Part shown: positions 1 through 11,232 of the stretch, piece by piece
How the letters are laid out: every line of letters begins with the position of its first letter
Position numbering within the stretch: the first letter of the stretch is position 1
Assembly: GCA_003254885.1 (NCBI GenBank)
Contig: QANT01007247.1
Coordinates: 1 to 20,034, forward strand
Length of the DNA stretch: 20,034 bases
Direction of reading: 5' to 3'
Origin: Purshia tridentata
Taxonomy: Eukaryota > Streptophyta > Magnoliopsida > Rosales > Rosaceae
Made by a program: the position numbers and the translations under genes
The notes under the pieces: model-generated
Database searches by the model: none
The model's input: the letters and a program-made list of their open reading frames with translations, nothing else
What the model was told of the DNA's origin: nothing

Positions 1-209
1 AAATACATAGTTTGGTCAAAAAATTAATCTTTAATTATAAATTGTCTATTTATTCGCTTATAGTCATACAATCAAATAATTTCTGATTCAGTTAATTTTT
101 TATAAAGATAATCTCAAATATATGATCTAAAAATAAAACGGTTTTGATCTTAAACAAGCACGACCGAAAGATGATTTTTGCATGATTTTTTAGAAAAGGA
201 GGACCCAAG
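1..209. other. AT-rich sequence without a recognised gene
   Basis: Very AT-rich sequence with no ORF that resembles a protein. It directly abuts the inverted-repeat element starting at 210. It may itself be old transposon sequence, but no boundary or coding remnant can be seen. Confidence 0.4.
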
Positions 210-228
210 CAAGGAGTGTAATATCGAT
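210..228 (+). repeat. Left terminal inverted repeat
   Basis: Nineteen bases that match the reverse complement of 1360-1378 with a single G/A difference. Confidence 0.75.
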
Positions 229-258
229 AATTTCGGCGAAATTTCGCCGAAATTATCG
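225..258. repeat. Perfect 34-bp palindrome
   Basis: The 34 bases are identical to their own reverse complement, built from CGATAATTTCGGCGAAA and its complement with no loop. It sits just inside the left end of the TIR element, which suggests a subterminal transposase-binding or hairpin structure. That role is inference. Confidence 0.9.
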
Positions 259-349
259 TTTTTTGAGGGTGACGAAACGAAACTACATTTTCGTCCATTT
301 TTCGTCAAAATTTCGAATAATTTCGGCGAAATTTTCTGGGTTGGATAGA

Positions 350-850
350 TCTGAAGAAGAAAAGAGGGAGGGGGAAGAGAGGAGGCCGGCTGGGTTTTCG
401 GTGGCAGGGTGTCGAAGTCAGGGCTGGGACATGAGGAGGAAGAGAGAAGTGATGAGGAGGAAGAGAGATGAGAGAAAAAATGAGCTGCAAAAGAGAAATA
501 AGAGAGATCAGATCTGGGAGGAAGAGAAAGAAGCTGAAGGAAGAAGAAAGAAGGAGGCACGGGAAACAAGGAAGAAAAGGAGAAGAAAGGAATGAGAGAG
601 AGAGGTAAGGAAAAAAAAGGAAAGAGAAAGAGTAGGTTCGGCAGCCAAGGGAGAAAAAAAAGGAAAGGGAAAAAAAGGAAAGAGAAAGAGAAGGCTCGGT
701 AGCCAAGGGAGGGAAAAAAAAGGAAAAAAAAGAGAAAGAAGGAAAGGAAAATAGAAAGAAAAAAAAATGGAAGGAAAGAGGAAAAAAAGGCAAAAAAAAT
801 AGAGAGGCATAAATAAATAAGAAAAAAGAAATGAAAGAAATAAAAAAAAG
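350..850 (+). repeat. Purine-rich low-complexity tract
   Basis: About 500 bases consist almost only of A and G on the plus strand, in irregular GGAAAGAGAAAGAG units. Within it a unit of about 58 bp is tandemly repeated: GGAAAGAGAAAGAG starts at 619 and again at 677, each followed by GG(T/C)TCGG(C/T)AGCCAAGGGAG. ORFs on both strands here are products of composition and not genes. Confidence 0.85.
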
Positions 851-1359
851 GGTTTGGGTTTTATTTTTGGGTTTGGTTGTAGAGTTTTATTTTAGATTTT
901 GTTTGACTTTTTGATTTTGAGGTTTTTTGAGTTGTTTTTAAATTCTAAATCTTAATACATTATTTTTATATAAAAATACTCTAAAGGTTCTAAATCCTAA
1001 TATTCTTTACTATATTCTAAAAAATATAAAATATAAATTATATGATATATAGAATTTAGTGTATAGATTATAAAGTATAAAGAATATACAAATTCATTTA
1101 TTCATTATATTTATTTTATTTAACAGTATTTGCCTTTGTACATTATATTTATTTTATATCACATGAAAGTTATAATATAATTTGATTTCTTCAATGTTTG
1201 TATAAATGTAATAAGTAATATATTAAATAAACATATGGCAAAGTTTTATTCAAAATTTTGGTAGTTTAATAGCAATTTCCGTCGTTTTTGTCGAAACCCT
1301 AGCGAAATCGAAATTCGGTCGAAATTTCCGTCGAAATTTTCATCGAAATTTCCATCGAA

Positions 1360-1378
1360 ATCGATATTACATTCCTTG
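1360..1378 (-). repeat. Right terminal inverted repeat
   Basis: Inverted partner of 210-228, with one mismatch. It is preceded by a run of GAAATTTCC(G/A)TC-like units. Confidence 0.75.
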
Positions 1379-1643
1379 GTGAGCACCAATAAAACAAGAT
1401 ATATTAATTATTGAGTACAATAAATAAGTAAAAAATCATAATTAAATATGTCGAACTGTTATAAACAAGTATTTAATTTGTTACCATATTAAACAAAAAA
1501 TAAACAGCTTGGAGCTGGAAACAATAATATTATCTGTCCTCAAAAGTCAATACTTCGACGTTAGACCTCAGAAGCAGCCCTTTCTGTCAACCAAGTACTA
1601 CAAGTGATGCGAAGGCACCCTAAAGATTTAGTTGTGAGAAGCC
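1379..1643 (+). promoter_or_regulatory. 5' flank of the P450 gene
   Basis: AT-rich 265-bp spacer between the TIR element and the P450 start codon. It contains two W-box cores (TTGAC) on the minus strand, as AAAGTCAAT near 1547 and TGTCAACC near 1587. WRKY factors bind such sites in stress-responsive P450 promoters. No convincing TATA box could be fixed. The TIR element ends only about 265 bp upstream and may contribute to the promoter. Confidence 0.35.
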
Positions 1644-3507
1644 ATGAACATGAATTTGAGTGATTGCCAATACTACTTCCTCTGCTTCATCCTCTGCTAC
1701 CTCTCAACCATATTCATAAAATCCTTGTTCAAGAAAGCAAGCAAGCAAAGCAGCACTCTCCACCTCCCTCCGAGCCCACCGGCCCTGCCGGTGATCGGAC
1801 ACCTTCACCTCCTCAGCTCATCCTTATCCCAATCCTTACACACCCTCTCCATCAAGTATGGCCCTCTCCTTCTCGTCCGGTTCGGCGCTTCTCGGATGCT
1901 GGTGGTCTCATCAGCCTCCATGGCCGCCGAGATCTTCAAAACCAATGATCTAGCTTTCGCTTCTCGTCCCTCCTTTGCCTTTGCAGATGACTTGCCGTAT
2001 GGAAACTTGGGATTCTTTTCCACCCCATATGGTGATTATTGGAGGTTCATGAAGAAGCTTTGCATGACAGAACTGCTCTCTCCCAAGCAAATTGAACGAT
2101 CACGCTCCATCCGACATGGAGAGGTTGCAAGGTTTTTGAGGAAGATGTTGGAGACCGCTAAGAGGAAAGAGGTGGTTGATGTGGGTGCTGAATTGATGAG
2201 GCTCACAAACAATAGCATATGCAGGCATGGTCTATATATTTTGTGCATGATCTTTCTCATTCTTTTCACTCAAAATCTCTACAAATATTGTGTTTTTTGC
2301 TTTTGGATTCATGATATTTCTGTTACTATCAATATTAATAAGCATTTTTTATGCAGGATGGCTATGAGCACAAGTTGTTCAGAGAATGGTGAAGAGGCTG
2401 AGAAAATCAGGGAGTTGGTGAAAGAATCATTTGAATTGGCTGCAAAGGTTTGTTTTGGGGATGTGTTGGGCCCACTAAAGAGGGTGGGTTTCTGGGTTTA
2501 TGGGAAGCAGCTGGTGGATGTGACCATGGGGTATGATAGACTTTTAGAGGGAATGCTGAAGCAGCATGAAGAGAGAGCAGAGAGAGAGGGTTGGGACAGA
2601 GAAGATATGGATTTAATGGATATACTATTGAAGGCATATCAAGATGATCAAGCTGAGGTCAAGATTACCAGAACTCATGTCAAGGCTTTCTTGCTTGTAA
2701 GTCATTTCGAAAGAATTGTTTGAATGCCTTTTCAGTTATGCAGTCAATTGCATGTGCTTAACTAGTTAGAAAGCTTGTCGTTAACTATCTACTTACAATG
2801 AGTAATAATAACAAAAACTCAAATCAAAGCTTTTCTCATGGTGACTCTCAAATTGATTGGGAAATTTACCATTATGTTAGGATATTTTCATTGGAGGCAC
2901 CGCGACCACCGCAGAGGCCATGCAGTGGGCAGTAGCTGAGCTCATCAACCATCCTGACATATTCAAAAAGGTCAGGGAGGAGATGAAATCAGTTGTTGGT
3001 ACCAGACTAGTTGAGGAATCAGATGTTGCAAATCTACCTTACTTGCAGGCAGTGATAAAAGAAACACTAAGACTGCACCCACCAGTGCCTTTGTCAACAA
3101 GAGAAAGCCGTGAAGCTTGTAAAATAAAAGAGTATGATATACCAGAAAAGACTTCAGTAGCAATCAACCAGTATGCAATAATGAGAGATCCAGAGTTATG
3201 GGACAATCCGAATGAGTTTAGTCCAGAGAGGTTTTTGGTTTCCAATAAAGATAAAGATCTCAAAGGACAGAATTTTCAATATGTTCCGTTTGGATCGGGA
3301 AGGAGAAGGTGCCCTGGTTCAAATTTGGCAACCATCTTGTTGAATGCTTCAGTTGCTGCCATGGTTCAATGCTTCGATTGGAAAGTTGGAGATGGAACTG
3401 AGGCTAAGGTTAATATGCAAGTTGGAGCAGGCATGTCTTTGCCCATGGCTCACCCACTTGTACTTTTACCTGCTGAGTACTTCAACCCATTTGCTTCTTC
3501 AACATAA
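1644..3507 (+). CDS. Cytochrome P450, CYP93/CYP705-like (A-type), three exons
   Basis: Heme-thiolate monooxygenase of the plant A-type group, anchored in the endoplasmic reticulum and supplied with electrons by P450 reductase. Exons 1644-2224, 2357-2696 and 2881-3507 join to 515 aa, the normal length. Visible in order: a hydrophobic N-terminal anchor (about residues 10-29), a proline-rich hinge (PPSPPALPVIGH), the I-helix (DIFIGGTATTAEAMQ), the ExxR motif in KETLR, FSPERF, and the heme loop FGSGRRRCPG with its cysteine ligand. Intron 1 appears to use a GC donor (2225) and is 132 nt long without a stop, so an uninterrupted ORF runs through it. Intron 2 is GTAAGT...TTAG. The I-helix has Ala where most P450s have Asp or Glu. 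The family assignment comes from overall resemblance; the substrate is unknown (CYP93 members act on flavonoids or triterpenes, CYP705 on triterpenoid-type substrates). Confidence 0.9.
2225..2356 (+). other. P450 intron 1, GC-AG, frame-neutral
   Basis: Conserved P450 reading requires NNSICR to join directly to MAMSTS. The only junction that gives this is ATATGCAG|GC...ATGCAG|GATGG, a GC-AG intron. The nearby GT at 2230 leads to an immediate stop after joining. TATGCAGG occurs at both intron ends. The 132-nt length is a multiple of three and the intron has no in-frame stop, so retention would insert 44 residues. Confidence 0.75.
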
Positions 3508-3617
3508 TTCCATGTACACTTGGAGCAGGCATGTCTTTGCCCATGGCTCACCCACTTGTACTTTTACCTGTTGAGTACTTCAACCCATTTGCTTTTTCAA
3601 CATAATTCCATGTACAC
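3422..3617 (+). repeat. 98-bp tandem duplication of the P450 3' end
   Basis: 3422-3519 is repeated as 3520-3617 with two C-to-T differences in the second copy. The unit covers the last 27 or so P450 codons, the TAA stop and 12 bp of 3' UTR. Translation ends in the first copy, so the second is now 3' UTR. Confidence 0.95.
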
Positions 3618-3653
3618 TGCATCTGGTTCATGCAAAACCATCGGCTGCTCATA

Positions 3654-3659
3654 AATAAA
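3654..3659 (+). terminator. Likely poly(A) signal of the P450 gene
   Basis: AATAAA, about 150 bp after the stop codon and just past the duplicated 3' end. Confidence 0.5.
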
Positions 3660-4288
3660 GGCAGCATATATGTATTTAAGGTACTCTTTTGATATCCATA
3701 AGAGTATGTAGTATGTTATGAAAGATATCCAAAAGCATATGTGCTCTTGCAAAAGGTTGTTTAAAAGTTAAATTTGCACTCTAGCATACGTAGTTTTCTT
3801 GCACATTGTGATACTAAGCAACGGTCGGGAGAAGATTTCTTAATTTTTCCCTGCCTCCTCTTCCCGTTCACAAAGTTTGCGAGTGCATGCGTACTTGAAA
3901 TTTGAAAACAATAATAACTATTTAGACCACATTTAATAGAGATTAGAGATAGAGGTGAAACCCAGTGGATTCCAATGCAAATACAAAATGTGCACATAAC
4001 TATTCCTAAAGTTATCGAGGACAAGACCTGATTAATATCAACCAAATCTGAAGTTATCCCAGTGGATTCTAATTGAGAGCAAAAATGATTAATATTGAGA
4101 GCAAGACTACAGAAAGAACTAATGTAATTATCATTGAATTGACTCACGTTGTACAACTGAATTTTCACATTGCATTACAGTAATCACAGCTAACAGAAGA
4201 ACAATTTGAATCCCTGAATGTAAAGGGTAAACACACAAGTTGACTGGATCTTGTTATTCATTACAACTCTCATTTGAATTGTACAGCC
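3660..4288. other. Intergenic spacer between convergent genes
   Basis: AT-rich spacer between the 3' ends of the P450 (+) and the STEEP1/DUF167 gene (-). It must contain both 3' UTR ends. A short phrase, CCCAGTGGATTC, occurs twice (near 3960 and 4058). No gene or RNA is recognised. Confidence 0.5.
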
Positions 4289-6812
<2,524 letters not shown>

Positions 6813-6873
6813 CTACTGCCAAGGTAAGATTTTCTAATGACAAGGAACGTCGTTTCACGTTTGTACCTGCAGC

Positions 6874-6971
6874 CCTGTACTATTTAAACGGCGTCGTCTG
6901 TGCTTTCATGCCATATTGTGGACCTGTACTATTTAAACGGCGTCGTCTGTGCTTTCATGCCATATTGTGGA
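6874..6971. repeat. Perfect 49-bp tandem duplication in the promoter
   Basis: 6874-6922 and 6923-6971 are identical. Each unit contains CTATTTAAAC, which reads GTTTAAATAG on the minus strand and could act as a TATA-like element for the STEEP1/DUF167 gene, and the CG-rich word GGCGTCGTC. Confidence 0.95.
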
Positions 6972-7391
6972 CCTTCTGGTGGTTCTAAGGAAACCCCACT
7001 AAATGCTTTTATCACCCCCACCAAATTTTCCAAGTGTGATATTGGTCTAAATTGGTTGAAGTTTTATTGTGTTTAAATCGTGCAAAATCGAACAGAACAA
7101 TATTGCCCTTTAGTTTTGTACTAATAAATTGATTTTAGGAGATAAAATTGTTCATTTAGACTAATAAGAAAATTAAAAAAATTTGTAAACCAAAACGAAA
7201 CTTAACAGATAATAAGTGGATTATTTTTATAATTTTTTTTTTGAAATTCTTAATTTGGTTTGAGGGGTTAAAGTGGAAGCTTAAACAAAAAAATTAATTT
7301 GGGGTGTTAAAAGTTAAAACATTTGGTGCGGTTTCTTTAGAAGCTCCAACTCAAAACATTTCGGTCCCGACTGTTTGACTAGTTTTTGTAT

Positions 7392-7403
7392 TGGGCCGGC
7401 CCA
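7392..7403. promoter_or_regulatory. Palindromic site II element
   Basis: TGGGCCGGCCCA contains the plant site II core (TGGGCC/GGCCCA) in both orientations. Such elements, bound by TCP factors, are typical of translation and cell-growth genes and fit the eEF1B gene downstream. Confidence 0.7.
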
Positions 7404-7438
7404 TTTTAGATTACGCAGTATACAACCGGACCCATTGC

Positions 7439-7447
7439 CTATATAAT
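7439..7447 (+). promoter_or_regulatory. TATA box of the eEF1B gene
   Basis: CTATATAATA lies about 30 bp before the telo-box and the pyrimidine-rich leader, the right spacing for transcription starting near 7470. Confidence 0.65.
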
Positions 7448-7461
7448 ATTTAGATCCTTAA

Positions 7462-7469
7462 AAACCCTA
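7462..7469 (+). promoter_or_regulatory. Telo-box
   Basis: AAACCCTA near the inferred transcription start. The telo-box with a site II motif is a hallmark of plant genes for the translation machinery, and a CT-rich leader (CTCTCTCTCTGTCTCTC) follows. Confidence 0.7.
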
Positions 7470-7533
7470 GACATCTCTCAGCCTCTCTCTCTGTCTCTCG
7501 TCTTCTTTGCTGTGTTGCTCTGTCGTGCTTAAG

Positions 7534-7960
7534 GTAAGGTCAGATCCAATATACTCACTTTTCATCAAACCGATCGGTGTTCTTTAGCCTCTGATTCGTG
7601 AATCTCTTTAGTATTTTGTTTTATCAGTCAATTGAAGTTGTTGTGTTGTTTTCTTCGATATTGTGTTGGGTTTCAAATTTACGCTTTTATGGGTTAAATT
7701 ACATGCTTTTACGTTTTACCACTGGAGCTGCACTGCACGTTTCAGGGAAAATTAGTCAGAATTTACTTAAAAAGGCTCTTAATTATCTGTTGAATAAAAA
7801 TGTAATAATCTCTCAGAGAATGTAATGTTTGACAGTATTTTATCTGTTGGGCTTTGCCTAATTATGTATTAGTTGGGTGATTTTGGTACCCATCATTTAC
7901 AGTGAGTGTTTTACTCGTCCATGAATGAAAGACTTAATTTTTTTGTCATATGGGTTGCAG
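7534..7960 (+). other. Leader (5' UTR) intron of the eEF1B gene
   Basis: Donor AAG|GTAAGG at 7533/7534 and acceptor GGTTGCAG ending at 7960, then 24 bases of leader before the start codon. Plant translation-factor genes often carry such a leader intron, which commonly raises expression. The ORF covering 7598-7825 is intron sequence, not a gene. Confidence 0.75.
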
Positions 7961-7984
7961 GGAAAACCACAAGCATACCTAGCA

Positions 7985-9641
7985 ATGGCAGTCTCATTCT
8001 ATGACGTCAACTCGGCTGCTGGCCTGAAGAAACTGGACGAGTACTTGCTTACTCGCAGTTACATCACTGGGTACCAGGCTTCAAAGGATGATCTCACTGT
8101 CCTTGCAGCTCTTTCAAAGCCCCCACCATCAGAATACGTGAATGTGTCTCGTTGGTACAAGCACATTGATGCACTCCTTAGGATTTCGTAAGTTGTTCTG
8201 CGTTTGTATTGTCTTTATTATTACATTCTTATGAATTTATTTTAAACTTGTATAGTTGTGTTTTATCTTTTGACTCATTTGATGATATCTTGTGGTGTAG
8301 TGGTGTTTCTGGAGATGGTTCTGGTGTCACTGTTGAGGGATCTGCTCCCATCTCAGCTGAAGCAGTTGCTACACCTCCTGTAGTTGATTCAAAGGCAAGT
8401 ATTTCCTCTTTTTTATTGAGTGCGTGTTTGCATGTTTGTGCTTTGTCTTGCTTCCAACTACTTTCTTTATGAGAATATGGCATTTTGAGTTTAGAAAATG
8501 TTCTTTTATCTGCATTAAGAAATTGCATAAAGTAGTTATTCTCAATGTTTAGAATATGATACAATTTTCAGGCCTCAGCTGCTGAAGACGACGACGACGA
8601 TGACGTGGATCTCTTTGGTGAAGAGACTGAGGAAGAGAAGAAGGCTGCCGAAGAACGTGCGGCTGCCGTTAAGAAATCTGCAAAAAAGAAAGAGTGTGAG
8701 TTTCCTTTCTTGTTTTTTTTACTGTTTCATATATTACTTTCAAGTTATTCCCTTTTGCAGTTTTTTAACATAAAGTATACTCTTGTGTGTTTACCATTAT
8801 CAGCTGGAAAATCATCAGTCCTGTTGGATGTGAAGCCATGGGATGATGAAACTGACATGAAAAAGCTTGAGGAGGCAGTAAGAAGTGTTCACATGGAAGG
8901 ATTGCACTGGGGAGCATGTAAGTTCTTTATTCATCTAAGGATTAATTGCAGTTCAAGTGCTAAAGAGACCATGTTTTTTAATCATTTTAGCTGATCACCT
9001 GATGAGGCTGTTGATGTGCACTTGATTAATTAACACATCAACTGCCACATCAGGAGGTTAATCAACTGCCACATCATGTGGTTAGTCAGTGTTGTCAAAA
9101 AATATGGTCCCTAGCACTGCATTTTATTAAATTACAAACCAATATACCTGAAATTAATCTAATTTGGCTGGATAACCCATTAACTATGTTAACAGAGGAG
9201 TGTGCATAAAGGCAATATGTACGAGTTACTGCTGTATTTCTGTAATTTTATTCCTCTTGATCTTAAACCAGCCTTATGTTTCTGATTTGGTCATTATCTT
9301 GTCGATGCTGCAGCAAAACTTGTAGCTGTTGGTTATGGGATAAAGAAGTTGCAAATATTGCTAACAATTGTTGATGACCTGGTCTCTGTGGACACTCTTA
9401 TTGAAGAACATCTCACAGTTGAACCGATTAATGAGTATGTCCAGAGCTGTGACATTGTAGCCTTCAACAAAATCTGTAAGTGTTCCCTTTAGCTTGTACT
9501 TGTATCAATAAATTTGATGCTGCAATTACCATTTCATGGCCATATTGTAATAAAGTCATCATTGTATGTCCTGGGAGAGATATAACTTATATTTACTGGT
9601 TTTTTTGAAATTTATGCTTACTCTTGTTTCTCATTGCAGGA
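7985..9641 (+). CDS. eEF1B-beta: Elongation factor 1-beta/delta (eEF1B nucleotide-exchange subunit), six coding exons
   Basis: Subunit of the cytosolic eEF1B complex that exchanges GDP for GTP on eEF1A during translation. Coding exons 7985-8187, 8301-8394, 8572-8695, 8804-8917, 9314-9475 and 9640-9641 join to 699 nt, 232 aa. The N-terminal third is GST-C-like ([20 protein letters not shown]...[12 protein letters not shown]). Then comes an acidic linker ([21 protein letters not shown]) followed by a lysine-rich stretch. The C-terminal half is the exchange domain ([36 protein letters not shown], ending CDIVAFNKI). The start context AGCAATGGC is good for plants. Two oddities: the intron after exon 2 has a GC donor (AAG|GCAAGT), and the last intron splits the TGA stop as T|GA, so the final coding exon holds two stop bases and the 3' UTR. 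Without that splicing the protein would end KICKCSL. Confidence 0.95.
9037..9076 (+). repeat. Short tandem repeat in eEF1B intron 4
   Basis: ATCAACTGCCACATCA occurs at 9037 and 9061, a 24-bp period, inside the 396-bp intron between 8918 and 9313. No function is suggested. Confidence 0.8.
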
Positions 9642-10866
9642 TATGGAGCGTGCAGAGTTCTAGTGACAGAGAGGTTACTAGGTTTGGAGATCTTGTTTAT
9701 GGTTGCTGCTAGGATATTTAATATTCACTCGTATCTTGTTTCTTGGGATATGATTTGATACTAACTCGTCATGATATATTTTAGATTTCACTTAATGAAT
9801 GATCAACCAGACCATTTTAGGTTTGGTATGATATCGTTTTATGTTTATTTGTTGTTCTCTCAGACTCTTACTTTTGATATGTTAGGTGCTTGAAGTTTGT
9901 TTTGTTTTCGTAGAAATCTGATCTTATGGATGTGAAAATATTTGATGGGTTTTCACATTTACATTCCTAGCCTGTCCACTTGTCCTCCCTTTTTTTTTTT
10001 TTTCCTTTATCCTAGGCTTTAAAACATCATAATTTTTATTTTAAAAATCTGTTTCTCATAAAGCTTGTGTTTTTATGGAACCATTTGTTGAGAATTATTA
10101 TCAAACAAGAGTTGTGATAACCCATAATTATGTAAAAAAATGGATTGATGTGTAGTTATTTATAGTCCACTAATTATATTTAGGTGAAGTAGTGGTGGGG
10201 ATGCGAAATATATATGGATGTCATTGTTATACTCGGTAATCATGATATTGTCCATTATTATATCTGTTTACATACAATATCTTGATTTTTATTTTATATG
10301 TCTGACAGTGACTGTAATAATGGACAATATCTTGATTTTTGTTTGGGTGTTGAGACACTATCTTGACGGTGGCAGTGTGTAGTAAATTAATAATGGACAA
10401 TATCTTGGACATTTTTCACAAAAACTTGGTTAAATGTACAAAATAGCCTAACAGAAACCAAGAGAAAACACAGGGAAGGAAGGAGTAAGTGTGAAGAGGA
10501 ATGTTTTTTTTATTTCACTTTTTAAATTTTAATTGAATTATTAATTTGTTTCAAGCTTTTTAATATAATTTTTAGGGTTAAACACGGTATCCCTTTTACA
10601 ATTCCCTTCATAAGGTTTTAATTTTTTAGTGTGAACATTTAGTATAATGTGCAAACTGAAAAATAAAAAAAAACATAAAAAAACTAAAACATATAAAAAA
10701 TGAACCAATTACCCTTGTCAAAATTAGGTAATGCTAAAAACTGGAGTGATGCACATCTTCTCTTTGATTAAAGTAAAACTGCTCTTGTTTGTGCCCCCAA
10801 CTGAATGTTCATTTCATCCAACACACAATGATAGGCGCAACAATGGTACTAAAATTCTTAGTTAAG
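9642..10866. other. eEF1B 3' UTR and AT-rich intergenic region
   Basis: The first 200 bp or so must hold the eEF1B 3' UTR; no canonical AATAAA is seen near the stop. The rest is AT-rich, with a T run near 9990, repeated phrases at 10244-10404 and no ORF resembling a protein. Confidence 0.5.
10244..10404. repeat. Inverted and direct repeat cluster
   Basis: 10244-10260 (GATATTGTCCATTATTA) is a perfect 17-bp inverted partner of both 10315-10331 and 10388-10404. The phrase ACAATATCTTGATTTTT also follows at about 10276 and 10324. The first pair could fold into a hairpin with a 54-base loop. It may be a small MITE remnant. Confidence 0.75.
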
Positions 10867-10883
10867 CTAGCCAACCCATGAAA
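10867..10883 (+). repeat. Target-site duplication, left copy (small LINE)
   Basis: CTAGCCAACCCATGAAA, identical to 11067-11083. Confidence 0.85.
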
Positions 10884-11066
10884 TATCTAGTTTTTGCATA
10901 TCTAGTTTTTCTTGTTTGCATATCCAGTTTTTGCTTTATTTTTAGTTAGAGCTTTTGGTTTTGCTCTTTCTCTTTTTCGATTTGTTTCATTGTTAGTTTG
11001 TATATAGTTTGTTCCTTGGGTTTAATGAAATTCATATTCTTTGGCCAAAAAAAAAAAAGAAAAAGC
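10884..11066 (+). mobile_element. 5'-truncated LINE fragment with poly(A) tail
   Basis: About 183 bp end in TTTAATGAAATTC...TTTGGCC and then A12 and GAAAAAG, the form of a plant LINE 3' end. They are flanked by direct copies of CTAGCCAACCCATGAAA (10867-10883 and 11067-11083). The duplication may extend to ATATC with a two-base length difference. Only the 3' tail is present. It shares TAGTTTGTT-CTTGGG wording with the 3' end of the large LINE but differs otherwise. Confidence 0.85.
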
Positions 11067-11083
11067 CTAGCCAACCCATGAAA
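11067..11083 (+). repeat. Target-site duplication, right copy (small LINE)
   Basis: Direct copy of 10867-10883 immediately after the poly(A) tail. Confidence 0.85.
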
Positions 11084-11170
11084 AATATCCTCACTAATTT
11101 AGGAGCAGGCCACTCCCTCACTCCTTTATTGCCTTCACTTTATTTTCATCCTCATGAATCGAATACCATC

Positions 11171-11186
11171 AGTAATCACTTTTTCT
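11171..11186 (+). repeat. Target-site duplication of the full-length LINE, left copy
   Basis: AGTAATCACTTTTTCT, identical over 16 bp to 17198-17213. Confidence 0.93.
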
Positions 11187-11205
11187 TTTTTTTTGGTAAG
11201 AGGGA

Positions 11206-11218
11206 GGGCCAAAGGCCC
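11206..11218 (-). other. 3' stem-loop of the LINE
   Basis: GGGCCAAAGGCCC forms a 5-bp GC stem with a 3-base loop, a few bases from the poly(A) tail and just after the ORF2 stop at 11233. Some LINE reverse transcriptases recognise such a 3' hairpin; whether this family does is inference. Confidence 0.5.
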
Positions 11219-11232
11219 AAGAAACAAACAAA

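Larger units (their letters stand above)
210..1378. mobile_element. Non-autonomous TIR transposon-like element, about 1.17 kb
   Basis: The two ends are inverted copies of each other: 210-228 (CAAGGAGTGTAATATCGAT) matches the reverse complement of 1360-1378 with one mismatch. Just inside both ends lie arrays of the motif CGAAATTTC in variant forms (226-340 and about 1262-1360), so the subterminal regions are repetitive as well. Between them are a long purine-rich tract and AT-rich filler. No transposase is visible; the ORFs that span it are low-complexity translations of GA or TC repeats. No clear target-site duplication was found directly outside the ends, so the superfamily (hAT, Mutator or other) cannot be fixed and the exact boundary may be off by a few bases. 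Confidence 0.7.

Noticed and set aside
150..810. Several overlapping ORFs of 100-160 aa, rich in Ser, Phe, Pro or Lys, Glu, Arg
   Set aside because: They are translations of a purine/pyrimidine-biased low-complexity tract with no domain and no gene structure.
2225..2356. 44-residue hydrophobic insert in the P450 as real coding sequence
   Set aside because: It interrupts a conserved stretch between NNSICR and MAMSTS and is AT-rich like an intron; the P450 length is normal without it.
3520..3617. A second P450 gene downstream
   Set aside because: Only the 98-bp 3' end is present, as a tandem duplication; no start or heme motif follows.
7598..7825. 75-aa ORF before eEF1B
   Set aside because: It lies inside the leader intron and is AT-rich.
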